A stretch of DNA of 38,027 nt from Archaeoglobaceae archaeon. GTDB lineage: Archaea > Halobacteriota > Archaeoglobi > Archaeoglobales > JdFR-42. Location of the stretch: assembly GCA_015523685.1 (NCBI GenBank), contig WAJW01000185.1, positions 1 through 38,027 of the forward strand, in the 5' to 3' direction. Below are positions 15,714-24,173 of this stretch, piece by piece (positions within the stretch are counted from its first letter, which is position 1; every line of letters starts with the position of its first letter). A program made the translations under genes and the position numbers. Under the pieces are notes generated by a model. The model was not told the DNA's origin. It worked only from the letters and a program-made list of their open reading frames with translations, and searched no databases.

Positions 15714-17523
15714 TCAAGACCTCTTTTTGAGCTCATTCCTCAGATTCTCTGTGGCATCCATGTCAACTCTCATCTCAGGAACGTCAGAGATTATAACCCC
15801 GTATACCTCCCGCGCACGCTGAACACTTATCTTACCCTCCATCACATCCTTCAGCACCGCATTCACATCTCTTTCGAGAGGGTCGCCGACACCACAGCCA
15901 CCCTGGAGATAATCGATTATCCTGTCTCCCGGCTCGAGAGTAAAGAACTGCACACTCCTGCACTCCTCATGTCCTATCACCGTTCCATCCTTTCTGACGA
16001 TTTTTTTCTCGTTTGGTCTGGGAATCTGGCCTCCTTCGATGGCCGGGCCTATCTCGTATTCGTACGGATCCACACAGTACGCAGCGGTGAATTCGGCATC
16101 TGCAGTCCACACATTCCACATGCCCATACCTCCACGCCACCTTCATGCGCCTTCAGAATCTTCTGCAAACTCCCACTTCTCACACACAATCGGATAGGCA
16201 AGCTCAACAATTTCAATTTCCGGATAGTAAAGGGTTCCACTGCATATAACCGGAGAGTTGGCCGACCATCCATCGGTTCCCCAGATCGCTCCAGCCCCGC
16301 ATGAAGTCCCGAGAAAGTCCGGAGTGCCAAAATACCTTTTCCACCGGGGATCATAGCCACCGATTGTCCAGTAAGGTATCGAGCCCCAGCCCGCTGGAGT
16401 TTCCTTTGGAAGAGACTGCGCAAGGCATTTCCAACACCGCCTCGATTATCTGCTTTGCAACAAAATTTGTATCGTTGCCACATGTCGCCGGTAGCCGGGC
16501 ATGAACGATTGTGCCGGGCTTTGTCAGAATGTGGACGGGTCTGAAACAGCCCGAGTTTCTGTACTCCCGCCTTATATCCTTTCCAAGAGACGTTAATATT
16601 GCCAGCCACACACTGCTGTAGGTATTTGCAATGGAGCTGTTGACGATCTCCCTCACCTGGGGATCGGTTTCTGTGAAATCAAGTTTCATTTCATCTCCTT
16701 CAACGCTCATCCTGCATCGTATCACCGCAGCATCCCCGTACCTGCCCTCATACGTGGGATTCACCTCGCTTTCGTAGTCTCCATCAGGAATTCTCTCGAT
16801 CTGCTCACGAATCATGTGCTCTGCATAATCGAAAACATCTTTTATGTACGTGAAGACCTTCTCCTCACCCCAGTAATCCATAAGCTCTCTCAATCTCCTC
16901 GTCCCTATCTGAGTTGCAGAGGCCATGCAGAGAAGGTCGCTGTAACACATTTCAGAGGTTCTGACATTGGTCGTTATGAGCTTGAGAACGTCCTCCCGCC
17001 TTTCTCCCCTGTCGTATATTTTTATTGGCGGAATCCTGAGACCTTCGGCCCAGCAGTCCATTGCATTGGGGTTGTATCCTCCCGGTGCTCCACCTCCGAT
17101 GTCTGCCTGATGGGCCTTGACCGCAATTACGAACTTTGGCTCCCCTCCGTAAAATACGGGAGTGACTATGCACCAGTCCTGAGGCTGATTTCCGCAATCG
17201 AGGGTAAAAAGATCACTGCACAGGAAAATATCTCCTTCGTTTATGTCCTCCTGCAGAACTTCCTCGTAGTATCTGAAGGTGCCTTTTACAGCAAATGGTG
17301 TGCCTCCAACCAGCACAGGTATGTATTCCGCAAGGGATACTATGTCTCCATCCACCATATTGACGGTAACCACATAGTCATGGGCAGAGAAAAATACAGG
17401 AGATTTGGCGGTTCTTTCGATATTCAGACCCATTTCCTGGGCGATTGTGTAAAAGCTTGATGCAAGTATCTCAAAATCTGCAGGTGAGGTTGTGAATTCC
17501 ATTTCTCTCTTTTCTTCGGACAT
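15714..17523 (-). pseudogene. hyuB-like subunit (hydantoinase B/acetone carboxylase family), broken by a frameshift and a stop
   Basis: The first 360 or so codons give a normal HyuB start, including VKAHQADIGGGAPGG and CSDLFTLDCGNQPQDW. The frame is lost near 16424-16430, where one extra base moves it; after the shift it continues as CLAQSLPKETPAGWGSIPYW and TIGGYDPRWKRYFGTPDFLG. A second lesion is an in-frame TGA at 16143-16145, where the family pattern expects glycine (EDSEGA-stop-RWRGGMGMW). The tail QGGCGVGDPLERD is intact. Total span is 1810 bases, 603 codons plus one base, which fits a single inserted base. The product would be a 602-residue catalytic subunit partnering HyuA. Two sequencing errors cannot be excluded. 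Confidence 0.85.
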
Positions 17524-17534
17524 TTTATCACCCC

Positions 17535-19619
17535 CTATCCTCCAAGCTCTATCATGTAATCCCCGAATCCCGTTACTTTCAACACCGAATCGGGAGGAAC
17601 CACGATTGTGGTTGCACTCTGCTCCACAACTGCAGGGCCGGGTATTGCATTTCCGGGTTCCAGAGAGTCTCCGTCATATACAGGTGTTTCCGTAAAATCG
17701 TTTAGCTCAAAGAAAAAGACATCCCGCTGAGCTTTTACGTGTTTATCTGCACTGGTTTCAGCCCCGGGAAGGGGCTTTCGATCAGGTCTTCTGACCCTCC
17801 CGTAACCTTCAAGCCTGAAGTTTATGACCTCTATGTCCGTCACATCCCTGTAACCGAAGAGGGCCTCATGTTTCCGATGGAACCTCTCTGCTATTGATGG
17901 AAGATACTCTTCATACATCTCGGACTCGTCTATCGGGACGCTGATTTCATGATACTGTCCCTCATACCTCATATCCCAGCTGTAACGGAAATATCTGTTT
18001 TCAGTCGGGATACCTTCTTTTTCAAGCAGATCTATGGCAGAGTCCCTCAACGAATCTCTGATCTCACGCATCTTATCCATGTTGAGCTCACTCATTCTCG
18101 CAACTATGGAAGCCACAAAATCATGCCTTATATCCGAAATTATGCTTCCGAGAGCGCAGAAAATTGATGAAAATCGAGGTATCAGGACTTTCCTTATTCT
18201 CAGTTCCTTTGCAAGTCTTGCAGCATGGACAGGCCCCGCCCCTCCCGCAACCACGAGGGTGTACTTTCTGGGATCCTCCCCCCGCCGAACTGAAACAGTG
18301 GCTATTGCATCGGTCATGTTGTGGTCTGCAATGGCAACTATTGATCTTGCAGACTCAGCCACATCCATCCCCAGTGGTTCAGCAATATTCTCCTCCACCG
18401 CTCTGTATGCAAGGTCAGGGTCAAGCCTGATCTCACCACCCAGGAAATAGTCTGGATTGAGATAACCGAGAATCAAATCCGCATCTGTAACAGTGGGCTT
18501 CAATGAGCCCTTACCATAGCAGGCAGGCCCCGGATCAGCCCCGGCAGATTCAGGCCCGACATGCAATGCACCGAATCTGCCAATCCAGGCTATGCTTCCT
18601 CCTCCTGCCCCAACCGTATGTACATCAACCCTCGGAAGCCTTATGTGATATATTCCCCCTACAGCTGCCTCATAGCTCATTAATGGCTGGCCATTTCTGA
18701 CGAGACTTACATCAAAACTCGTACCACCCATGTCAATTGTGATAATGTCATCGATTCCCATGGGTTGAGCAATAAAAATTCCTGCCGTGGGGCCACAGGA
18801 AGGCCCTGACTGAATTGTACGAATCGGTGACTCCATGACATTGGAGGGATCAGATAAGCTCCCGTCCGCCTGAACAACAAGAAACTTACCATTGAAATCA
18901 TTTCTCTCCAGTTTTTCAGCAAGAGCCTTGAGATAAAAAACGACTGCAGGACCCGCATATGCATTGAGAGCAGAGGTGTTGATCCTCTCGTAAAAACCGG
19001 CCTCGGGATAAATTCTGTAAGATGATGCAATAAAAAGACCCGGTAACTCTTCACGGAGGAATTCTTCAACAGCGATCTCATGAACTGGATTGAGATACGA
19101 ATTCAAAAGACAGATGGCAACTGATTCGACTTTCAGATCCGTTATCCTCCTTCTGGTTTTTTCGAGATCCTCGATCCTCAAGTCAGAGAGTATCTCTCCA
19201 GATGCATCGATTCTCTCCCCAACGGGAAAAACCAGAAATCTCGGTATGAGTGGTTTTTCTTTACCTTTCTTTAAATCAAAAATGTATTCAGGCCTTTTCA
19301 CGCCTTTCTGCATATCTATATAATCTCTGAAGCCCTCTGTGGTGATAAGGGCTGTTTTTGCTCCCTTTCTTGTGAGAATTACGTTTGTCGTAGCTGTTGT
19401 TCCATGAAATATAAATTCAGTATTCTTTAACATCCCATTCAGCGTGTGGCCAATTTTTCCTGCGAGAAACGTTAGGCCGTCCACTATGCAATCAACAGTA
19501 TCCCGATCCATCATCACCTTATGGGAAACCATCGACCGGGTTTCCATATCAATGAGCAGGAGGTCTATAAAGGTTCCACCAACATCTATTCCTATTCTGT
19601 ATCTCATTATTTCATGCAT
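17535..19619 (-). CDS. HyuA-like subunit (hydantoinase A/oxoprolinase/acetone carboxylase family)
   Basis: 694 residues. The N-terminal ATP-binding site is RIGIDVGGTFIDLLLID; HGTTATTNVILTRKG and TTEGFRDYIDM follow, then the second nucleotide motif ITIDMGGTSFDVSLV and GPESAGADPGPACYG. All are standard for HyuA and for the ATP-using subunits of acetone and acetophenone carboxylases, which phosphorylate substrates before carboxylation or ring opening. The start may be 19619 or the ATG at 19607 (MRYRIGID); no clear ribosome binding site is seen. The partner hyuB, 11 bases downstream, is broken, so this subunit may have no function now. Confidence 0.85.
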   Translation of the reverse strand: MHEIMRYRIGIDVGGTFIDLLLIDMETRSMVSHKVMMDRDTVDCIVDGLTFLAGKIGHTLNGMLKNTEFIFHGTTATTNVILTRKGAKTALITTEGFRDYIDMQKGVKRPEYIFDLKKGKEKPLIPRFLVFPVGERIDASGEILSDLRIEDLEKTRRRITDLKVESVAICLLNSYLNPVHEIAVEEFLREELPGLFIASSYRIYPEAGFYERINTSALNAYAGPAVVFYLKALAEKLERNDFNGKFLVVQADGSLSDPSNVMESPIRTIQSGPSCGPTAGIFIAQPMGIDDIITIDMGGTSFDVSLVRNGQPLMSYEAAVGGIYHIRLPRVDVHTVGAGGGSIAWIGRFGALHVGPESAGADPGPACYGKGSLKPTVTDADLILGYLNPDYFLGGEIRLDPDLAYRAVEENIAEPLGMDVAESARSIVAIADHNMTDAIATVSVRRGEDPRKYTLVVAGGAGPVHAARLAKELRIRKVLIPRFSSIFCALGSIISDIRHDFVASIVARMSELNMDKMREIRDSLRDSAIDLLEKEGIPTENRYFRYSWDMRYEGQYHEISVPIDESEMYEEYLPSIAERFHRKHEALFGYRDVTDIEVINFRLEGYGRVRRPDRKPLPGAETSADKHVKAQRDVFFFELNDFTETPVYDGDSLEPGNAIPGPAVVEQSATTIVVPPDSVLKVTGFGDYMIELGG

Positions 19620-19707
19620 ATTTTAATTAATAAATAGTTAAGTTTTTCTCATTCAGGAGAGAAACATTTAATCCCATATCAGAACCACACAGTTTCCGCA
19701 TTCTATG

Positions 19708-19722
19708 GAAATTTAAATATAG
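19708..19722 (+). promoter_or_regulatory. TATA-type promoter of the NAC-trmI operon
   Basis: GAAATTTAAATATAG lies about 38 bp before the NAC start codon, with GGTGAAG as ribosome binding site between. It sits in the 133-bp divergent gap with hyuA. Confidence 0.45.
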
Positions 19723-19752
19723 AACCAGAAGAAAATTCAATTCGGTGAAGTT

Positions 19753-20097
19753 ATGTTTCCGATGCGTGGAATGAGTCCTGCAAAGCTCAAACAGATGATG
19801 AGACAGATGGGAATTGAGCTTGAAGAGCTGGATGATGTTGAGCAGGTTGTTATCACAACCAGAAGCAAGGAGATTATTTTTGAGAACCCAAATGTTGTTA
19901 TAATGAAAGCAAAGGGAGTGGAGACGTTCCAGATTACTGGAGATTACGTGGAGAAAGACAGAAAGCCACCAGTGAAGGAAGAGGATGTAAAAATAGTTGC
20001 AGAACAGGCAGGTGTTGGTGAGGATGAGGCAAGAAAGGCGCTCGAGGAAGCCGGTGGTGATCTGGCAGAAGCAATCTTGAAGCTAACTCAGGACTGA
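19753..20097 (+). CDS. Nascent polypeptide-associated complex (NAC) protein
   Basis: 114-residue archaeal NAC-alpha homologue, a ribosome-associated chaperone that acts as a homodimer. MSPAKLKQMMRQMGIELEEL is the N-terminal ribosome-binding region, the NAC beta-barrel runs through VVITTRSKEIIFENPNVV and TFQITGDY, and a C-terminal UBA domain (VKIVAEQAGVGEDEARKALE) completes the standard form. Its stop is two bases before the next start, so it shares a transcript with the tRNA methyltransferase. Confidence 0.94.
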   Translation: MFPMRGMSPAKLKQMMRQMGIELEELDDVEQVVITTRSKEIIFENPNVVIMKAKGVETFQITGDYVEKDRKPPVKEEDVKIVAEQAGVGEDEARKALEEAGGDLAEAILKLTQD

Positions 20098-20099
20098 GT

Positions 20100-20831
20100 A
20101 TGAGACTTGTTCTGTGCAGGGGAAAGGAGTACTTTCTTGTTGAAAAATTTGAGGGAGAGCTTCACACCCACAGAGGTGTGATCGATCTGTCAGAATTAAA
20201 ACACGCAAATCCAGGTGATACCATTAAAACGCATCTCGGTGTCGAGTACCGGGTTCTTCCTTTTAAACCATCCGATTATTTCAGATTCTTCCGCAGAACA
20301 TCAACACCTGTGATGCCCAAGGACATAGGAGCGATAATAGCATATTCTGGTATAAGGAGGGGAGACACGGTTCTGGATTCTGGTACGGGTACGGGAATGC
20401 TTGCCGCATATCTGGCAAATGCGGTGTATCCGGGTAAGGTCATAACGGTGGAAAAAAGATGGGACTTTGCAGAGGTGGCAAGAAAAAATTTTGAGATGAC
20501 CGGTCTGGACAACATCCATCTCATATGCGGTGATCTTCTGGAGGTTCACAGGGGCTTCAAGATTAAGTTTGATCTGATAACCCTTGATATGAAAGATGAC
20601 AGGGATTTCGTGGAGCATTCAAAAGACCTGCTAAACCCCGGTGGATGTCTGGCGATCTACAATCCTTACGTTGAACATGCGAGGGACGTTGTAAGAAAAA
20701 TGGAACAGCATGGATTTCTCGATATCGAATGCTTCGAGCTCCTGAGAATAGACATGGAGTTCAAAAGAATTGGCTCAAGACCTTCAACAGGGGTGTGGCA
20801 TACAGGGTATATTGCATTGGGACGGGTTTGA
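20100..20831 (+). CDS. trmI: tRNA (adenine-N1)-methyltransferase, TrmI family
   Basis: 243 residues. An N-terminal small beta domain (EGELHTHRGVIDLSELKHAN) precedes a Rossmann-fold SAM methyltransferase: VLDSGTGTGMLAAYLA near residue 92 binds SAM, and FDLITLDMKD marks motif IV. Archaeal members methylate A57 and A58 in the T-loop of tRNA, which stabilises tRNA at high temperature. Directly downstream of NAC, giving a translation-linked operon. Confidence 0.9.
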   Translation: MRLVLCRGKEYFLVEKFEGELHTHRGVIDLSELKHANPGDTIKTHLGVEYRVLPFKPSDYFRFFRRTSTPVMPKDIGAIIAYSGIRRGDTVLDSGTGTGMLAAYLANAVYPGKVITVEKRWDFAEVARKNFEMTGLDNIHLICGDLLEVHRGFKIKFDLITLDMKDDRDFVEHSKDLLNPGGCLAIYNPYVEHARDVVRKMEQHGFLDIECFELLRIDMEFKRIGSRPSTGVWHTGYIALGRV

Positions 20832-21222
20832 AACCTGCATATCACGTTTGTGGATACAGGGTTTATATCTTCAGAGATTTTTATCCGGACACGGGACATA
20901 TGAATACAATTCAGGTGAAACAGCCTGATAACGTGCAGATACATCGCTAAAACATCCATTCAAACACGTAAGATCTGGGATTTCTTAAAATAATGGCCAG
21001 AACTTTCATCTCTTCAACCCGGAAAGATTAAATGATTGATGAAGATCACAGATATATTCTTCTGTAAATTCAGCTTACAGAAATCCGTTATCTGCACGAG
21101 GAACAGAGTTGAGTTTACAGATCGAATTCAAGCCCTCTGATTCCCTGAGCATCCTACCTCATTCTGAGAAACATGGAAAAGTTTTAATTATATACCCTCT
21201 CTCAGAATTGTGAGGTGTTAAT
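20832..21222. other. 391-bp gene-free stretch with a hairpin and the fae-hps promoter
   Basis: No supported gene. A perfect 8-bp inverted repeat, TTCTGTAA (21060-21067) and TTACAGAA (21075-21082) with a 7-base loop, lies mid-way; TTACAGA recurs at 21115-21121. A TATA-like GGTTTATATC near 20858 precedes a 16-codon open frame starting 20900, too short to call. At the right end TTTTAATTATATACC (21182-21196) is the likely fae-hps promoter. No tRNA or clear C/D box RNA was found. Confidence 0.5.
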
Positions 21223-22404
21223 TTGTTCAGAGTTGGCGAGGCTCTCATCGGTGAGGGTAATGAAGTTGCTCATGTGGATCTGATAATTGGAAAAAGAGAT
21301 GGACCTGCTGGAACTGCATTTACAAATGCTCTGGCCCAGCTTTCCGCGGGCCATACCCCCCTGCTTGCAGTAATAAGACCGAATCTTATCACAAAACCAC
21401 CTGCGGTTATAGTCCCCAAGGTCACGGTTAAATCCATGGAACAGGCAGAGCTCATTTTCGGGCCTGCTCAGGCGGCGGTTGCAAAGGCGGTTGCAGATGC
21501 TGTAGAAGAGGGGGTGATCCCGAGGGAAGAAGCAGAGGATTACGTTGTTATCGTCAGTGTGTTCATACATCCATCAGCAAAGGACAGAGAGCGTATATAT
21601 CATTACAACTACGGAGCTACAAAACTCGCCATTCAGAGAGCGATGGATGGATTTCCAGATGTGGATACAATGCTTTACGAGAAAGACAGATTCGGTCATC
21701 CCATGGTTGGCAACAAGCTTGTAAAGCTCTGGGACCCTCCCTATCTCCAGGTTGCCCTCGATTTCCCCGATCTGAAAAAGACCCTGAGTGTGGTTTCCCA
21801 GCTTCCTGACAACGACCATCTGATCCTCGAAGCGGGTACTCCTCTTATCAAAAGATATGGTGTTGAGGTTATAAGGAGAATAAGGGAGATAAAACCGAAT
21901 GCGTTCATCGTCGCAGATCTTAAAACACTCGATACAGGTAATCTCGAGGCAAGGATGGCGGCTGATGCAACTGCAAGCGCGGTGGTGATCTCGGGACTGG
22001 CTCCAAGACCTACCATAGAGAAGGCCATTTCAGAGGCAAGAAAAACGGGAATCTACTCAGTTGTGGATATGCTCAACGTTCCGGACCCCCTTAAGAGGCT
22101 AACCTCATTCTCGTCAATGCCGGATGTTGTGGAGATACACAGGGCAATCGACCTCGAGGGAGAGGTTTCACAGGCCTGGGAGAGCATAAAGGAGATCAAG
22201 GAAAAGGTTGGAGGAATTCTGGTGGCAGTTGCTGGAGGAATCAGGCCTGAAAATGTCCAGGAGGCAATTTCAGCTGGAGCAGACATACTGGTTGTCGGTA
22301 GAGCCATAACAAATGCAAAGGACGTGGAGGGATCTGCAAGACAGTTCCTCAAAGCGATGAAAAAGGAGGATGTTGATCAGTTCAGAATAATGACGGATTT
22401 CTGA
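21223..22404 (+). CDS. Bifunctional formaldehyde-activating enzyme / 3-hexulose-6-phosphate synthase (Fae-Hps)
   Basis: 393 residues in two domains. Residues 1-160 are Fae, which condenses formaldehyde with tetrahydromethanopterin; the conserved catalytic histidine is His17 in EVAHVDLIIGKRDGPAG. From about residue 165 it is Hps, an OMP-decarboxylase-fold TIM barrel with LQVALDFPDL, VADLKTLDTG and VAGGIRPENV. In archaea lacking the pentose phosphate pathway the Hps domain mainly works in reverse to make ribulose-5-phosphate, with Fae capturing the released formaldehyde. The start is TTG at 21223, with GAGGTG five bases upstream. The tpiA gene follows 10 bases later. Confidence 0.95.
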   Translation: MFRVGEALIGEGNEVAHVDLIIGKRDGPAGTAFTNALAQLSAGHTPLLAVIRPNLITKPPAVIVPKVTVKSMEQAELIFGPAQAAVAKAVADAVEEGVIPREEAEDYVVIVSVFIHPSAKDRERIYHYNYGATKLAIQRAMDGFPDVDTMLYEKDRFGHPMVGNKLVKLWDPPYLQVALDFPDLKKTLSVVSQLPDNDHLILEAGTPLIKRYGVEVIRRIREIKPNAFIVADLKTLDTGNLEARMAADATASAVVISGLAPRPTIEKAISEARKTGIYSVVDMLNVPDPLKRLTSFSSMPDVVEIHRAIDLEGEVSQAWESIKEIKEKVGGILVAVAGGIRPENVQEAISAGADILVVGRAITNAKDVEGSARQFLKAMKKEDVDQFRIMTDF

Positions 22405-22414
22405 GGCCTTCTCC

Positions 22415-23077
22415 ATGAAACCGGTTATAATTCTTAATTTTAAGGCTTACAGAGAGGGCATTCTAAGAATGGAAGAGATCGTTGAATCCGCAAGGGAGAT
22501 AAACGAGAGTGGCATCGCTGAAGTCTATCTTGCACCACCTCTTCTTTACGCACTTAAGATTTCAGAGAATGGGATTCCGGTTCTGGCCCAGCATACAGAT
22601 GCGATATCCTATGGTAGCCACACGGGCCGTATACCCCCCGAAATGATCGGGTCTGCCGGACTGAAAGGGAGCCTGATAAATCATTCAGAGAGAAGGCTTA
22701 CCCTTGCAGACATAGAATTCATAATCTCCAGATTCAGGGAACTTGAACTCATTTCCGTGGTATGCACAAACAACATATCAACAAGCAGATCTGCCTCAGC
22801 CCTCAGACCGGATTTTGTTGCCATAGAGCCCCCTGAACTGATCGGATCCGGCATTCCGGTTTCAAAAGCAGAACCGGAGATCGTTGAGGGTTCGGTAAGG
22901 GCGGTGAAAGATGTTAATCCATCGGTCAGAGTTCTGTGTGGGGCGGGGATAAGCAGATACGAAGACCTCACCAGTGCACTGGAACTGGGAGCAGAAGGTG
23001 TCCTCCTTGCATCAGGGGTTATCAGGGCAAAGAATCCGGGGGAAAAGTTGAAAGAGTTAGCGGGAATTGAGCCCTGA
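22415..23077 (+). CDS. tpiA: Triosephosphate isomerase (archaeal type)
   Basis: 220 residues, the short archaeal form. LNFKAYREG holds the substrate lysine, INHSERR the catalytic histidine, and FVAIEPPELIGSG the catalytic glutamate; EGVLLASGVIRAKNP is the phosphate-binding end. Follows fae-hps by ten bases and probably shares its transcript, joining triose and pentose metabolism. Its last 21 bp overlap the 3' end of the convergent Mut7-C gene. Confidence 0.95.
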   Translation: MKPVIILNFKAYREGILRMEEIVESAREINESGIAEVYLAPPLLYALKISENGIPVLAQHTDAISYGSHTGRIPPEMIGSAGLKGSLINHSERRLTLADIEFIISRFRELELISVVCTNNISTSRSASALRPDFVAIEPPELIGSGIPVSKAEPEIVEGSVRAVKDVNPSVRVLCGAGISRYEDLTSALELGAEGVLLASGVIRAKNPGEKLKELAGIEP

Positions 23078-23533
23078 AATGAATTCAAGAATATTGTCCC
23101 AGTGGCTTCCCCTCCAGTAAAGTTTGTCACATTTTTCACAGTAAAAGAGGTCCAGATCCATAACCCCATCAGGAAAATTTTCTCTCCTGATAACATTGAC
23201 AGCTTCTTCTTTTGAAGGTTTTCTCAGCAGAGAATTGCAGAGACTGCACCTCTGCATTACGGGTTCGAAAGTCAGGCTCAATTTTTCCTTCAACTCCACG
23301 AGCTGGGATCTGAGGTCATTACCTTCAATCAATACCGCTTCTCTTCCCCTCCTGATTGATTTTCTGTAGAGTTCTCTATCCCTCGTAACCAGTACCCTCT
23401 CCTTTAACCTCATCAGAAGAAATTCATCCTCATCCATGTCCACATCAAGCTCCCCGATATACAGGGTATCATATCCACATAACCTCAGCCATACTCTCAT
23501 CTTTCCGAGCATTCTATCCAGGATGAGCTTCAT
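23057..23533 (-). CDS. Mut7-C RNase-domain protein with a zinc ribbon
   Basis: 158 residues. The N-terminal PIN-like part, MKLILDRMLGKMRVWLRLCG, DEDEFLLMRLKERVLVTRDREL, has the acidic pattern of the Mut7-C RNase family. The C-terminal zinc ribbon has CSLCN and CEKCDKLYWRGSHWD. These proteins are widespread in archaea and predicted to be RNases; their substrates are not established. The tail overlaps tpiA on the opposite strand, so the transcripts could pair. Confidence 0.85.
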   Translation of the reverse strand: MKLILDRMLGKMRVWLRLCGYDTLYIGELDVDMDEDEFLLMRLKERVLVTRDRELYRKSIRRGREAVLIEGNDLRSQLVELKEKLSLTFEPVMQRCSLCNSLLRKPSKEEAVNVIRRENFPDGVMDLDLFYCEKCDKLYWRGSHWDNILEFISGLNSR

Positions 23534-23644
23534 ATGTTACCATCCCCGATATGGCGGAGGTGGTTTATAACACTGCCTCAAAATTTCCATGTCTGGAGTA
23601 GGGATATGTGAAATGAAGTCGGGAAAACCGGGGGAATTATATTG

Positions 23645-23689
23645 TTTATAAATCGTAAAACCTTTTAAGGTCAAATGATAATTTATCAT
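23645..23689 (+). promoter_or_regulatory. Promoter and candidate operator of the aromatic cluster
   Basis: TATA box TTTATAAAT at 23645-23653. Two dyads follow before the start codon at 23688: ACCTT-tt-AAGGT (23660-23671) and ATGATAA-t-TTATCAT (23675-23689, perfect 7-bp arms). The second overlaps both the expected transcription start (about 26 bp after the TATA centre) and the first two bases of the start codon. A repressor dimer bound here would block initiation. The regulator is not identifiable from the window. Confidence 0.6.
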
Positions 23690-24167
23690 GATGAAAGAGC
23701 ATTCTGTAGAGATTGTTGTCAATGGTGAGAGACATCACCTTACCGTGGGAAGTGAGATGACACTTCTCGAGGTTCTCAGAGACAGACTTGGTTTAAAGGG
23801 TGTAAAGGAGGGTTGCAGTAAGGGAGAGTGCGGAGCCTGCACAGTTCTTGTGGATGGCAGACCGGTTAACTCCTGTCTTCTTCTTGCAGTGGAAGCGGAT
23901 GGAAAAGAGATAATAACGATAGAGGGGGTGGAGAGGGACGGCCAGCTAAACCCCATTCAGGAGGAATTCATAGAACATGGAGCGGTGCAGTGTGGTTTCT
24001 GTACACCCGGGATGATAATATCAGCAAAATACCTTATTGAAAATAATCCAGATCCTTCAGAGGAAGAAATCCGGGAGGCAATATCGGGTAATCTGTGCAG
24101 ATGCACGGGATATGTAAGGATAATTTCTGCGATTAAATCGGCTGTAGATAAGTACTCCATGAGGTGA
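23688..24167 (+). CDS. hcrC: [2Fe-2S] subunit of a molybdenum hydroxylase, 4-hydroxybenzoyl-CoA reductase-like (gamma)
   Basis: 159 residues, the length of the small subunit of this family. The plant-type [2Fe-2S] site is CSKGECGACTVLVDGRPVNSC (C46-C66 region, written in full only here), and the second [2Fe-2S] site is CGFCTPG with NLCRCTGY. Both clusters are intact. It passes electrons between the molybdenum subunit and the FAD subunit. Two start codons (ATGATG) are in tandem. It is the first gene of the cluster and overlaps the larger subunit's ribosome binding site. Confidence 0.9.
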   Translation: MMKEHSVEIVVNGERHHLTVGSEMTLLEVLRDRLGLKGVKEGCSKGECGACTVLVDGRPVNSCLLLAVEADGKEIITIEGVERDGQLNPIQEEFIEHGAVQCGFCTPGMIISAKYLIENNPDPSEEEIREAISGNLCRCTGYVRIISAIKSAVDKYSMR

Positions 24168-24173
24168 TAATGC

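Noticed and set aside
16143..16145. In-frame TGA in hyuB as a selenocysteine or recoded codon
   Set aside because: The family has glycine at this place, no selenocysteine-insertion-type hairpin is evident, and the gene also has a frameshift.
16049..16609. 186-codon minus-strand frame overlapping the broken hyuB
   Set aside because: It is a third frame that does not carry the HyuB pattern on either side; the family pattern passes through other frames.
20900..20950. 16-codon open frame downstream of trmI
   Set aside because: Too short, no ribosome binding site, no recognised motif.
21030..21145. Possible C/D box small RNA (TTGATGA followed by CTGA sequences)
   Set aside because: The C box deviates from RUGAUGA, the spacing to any CUGA is wrong, and C' and D' boxes are missing.
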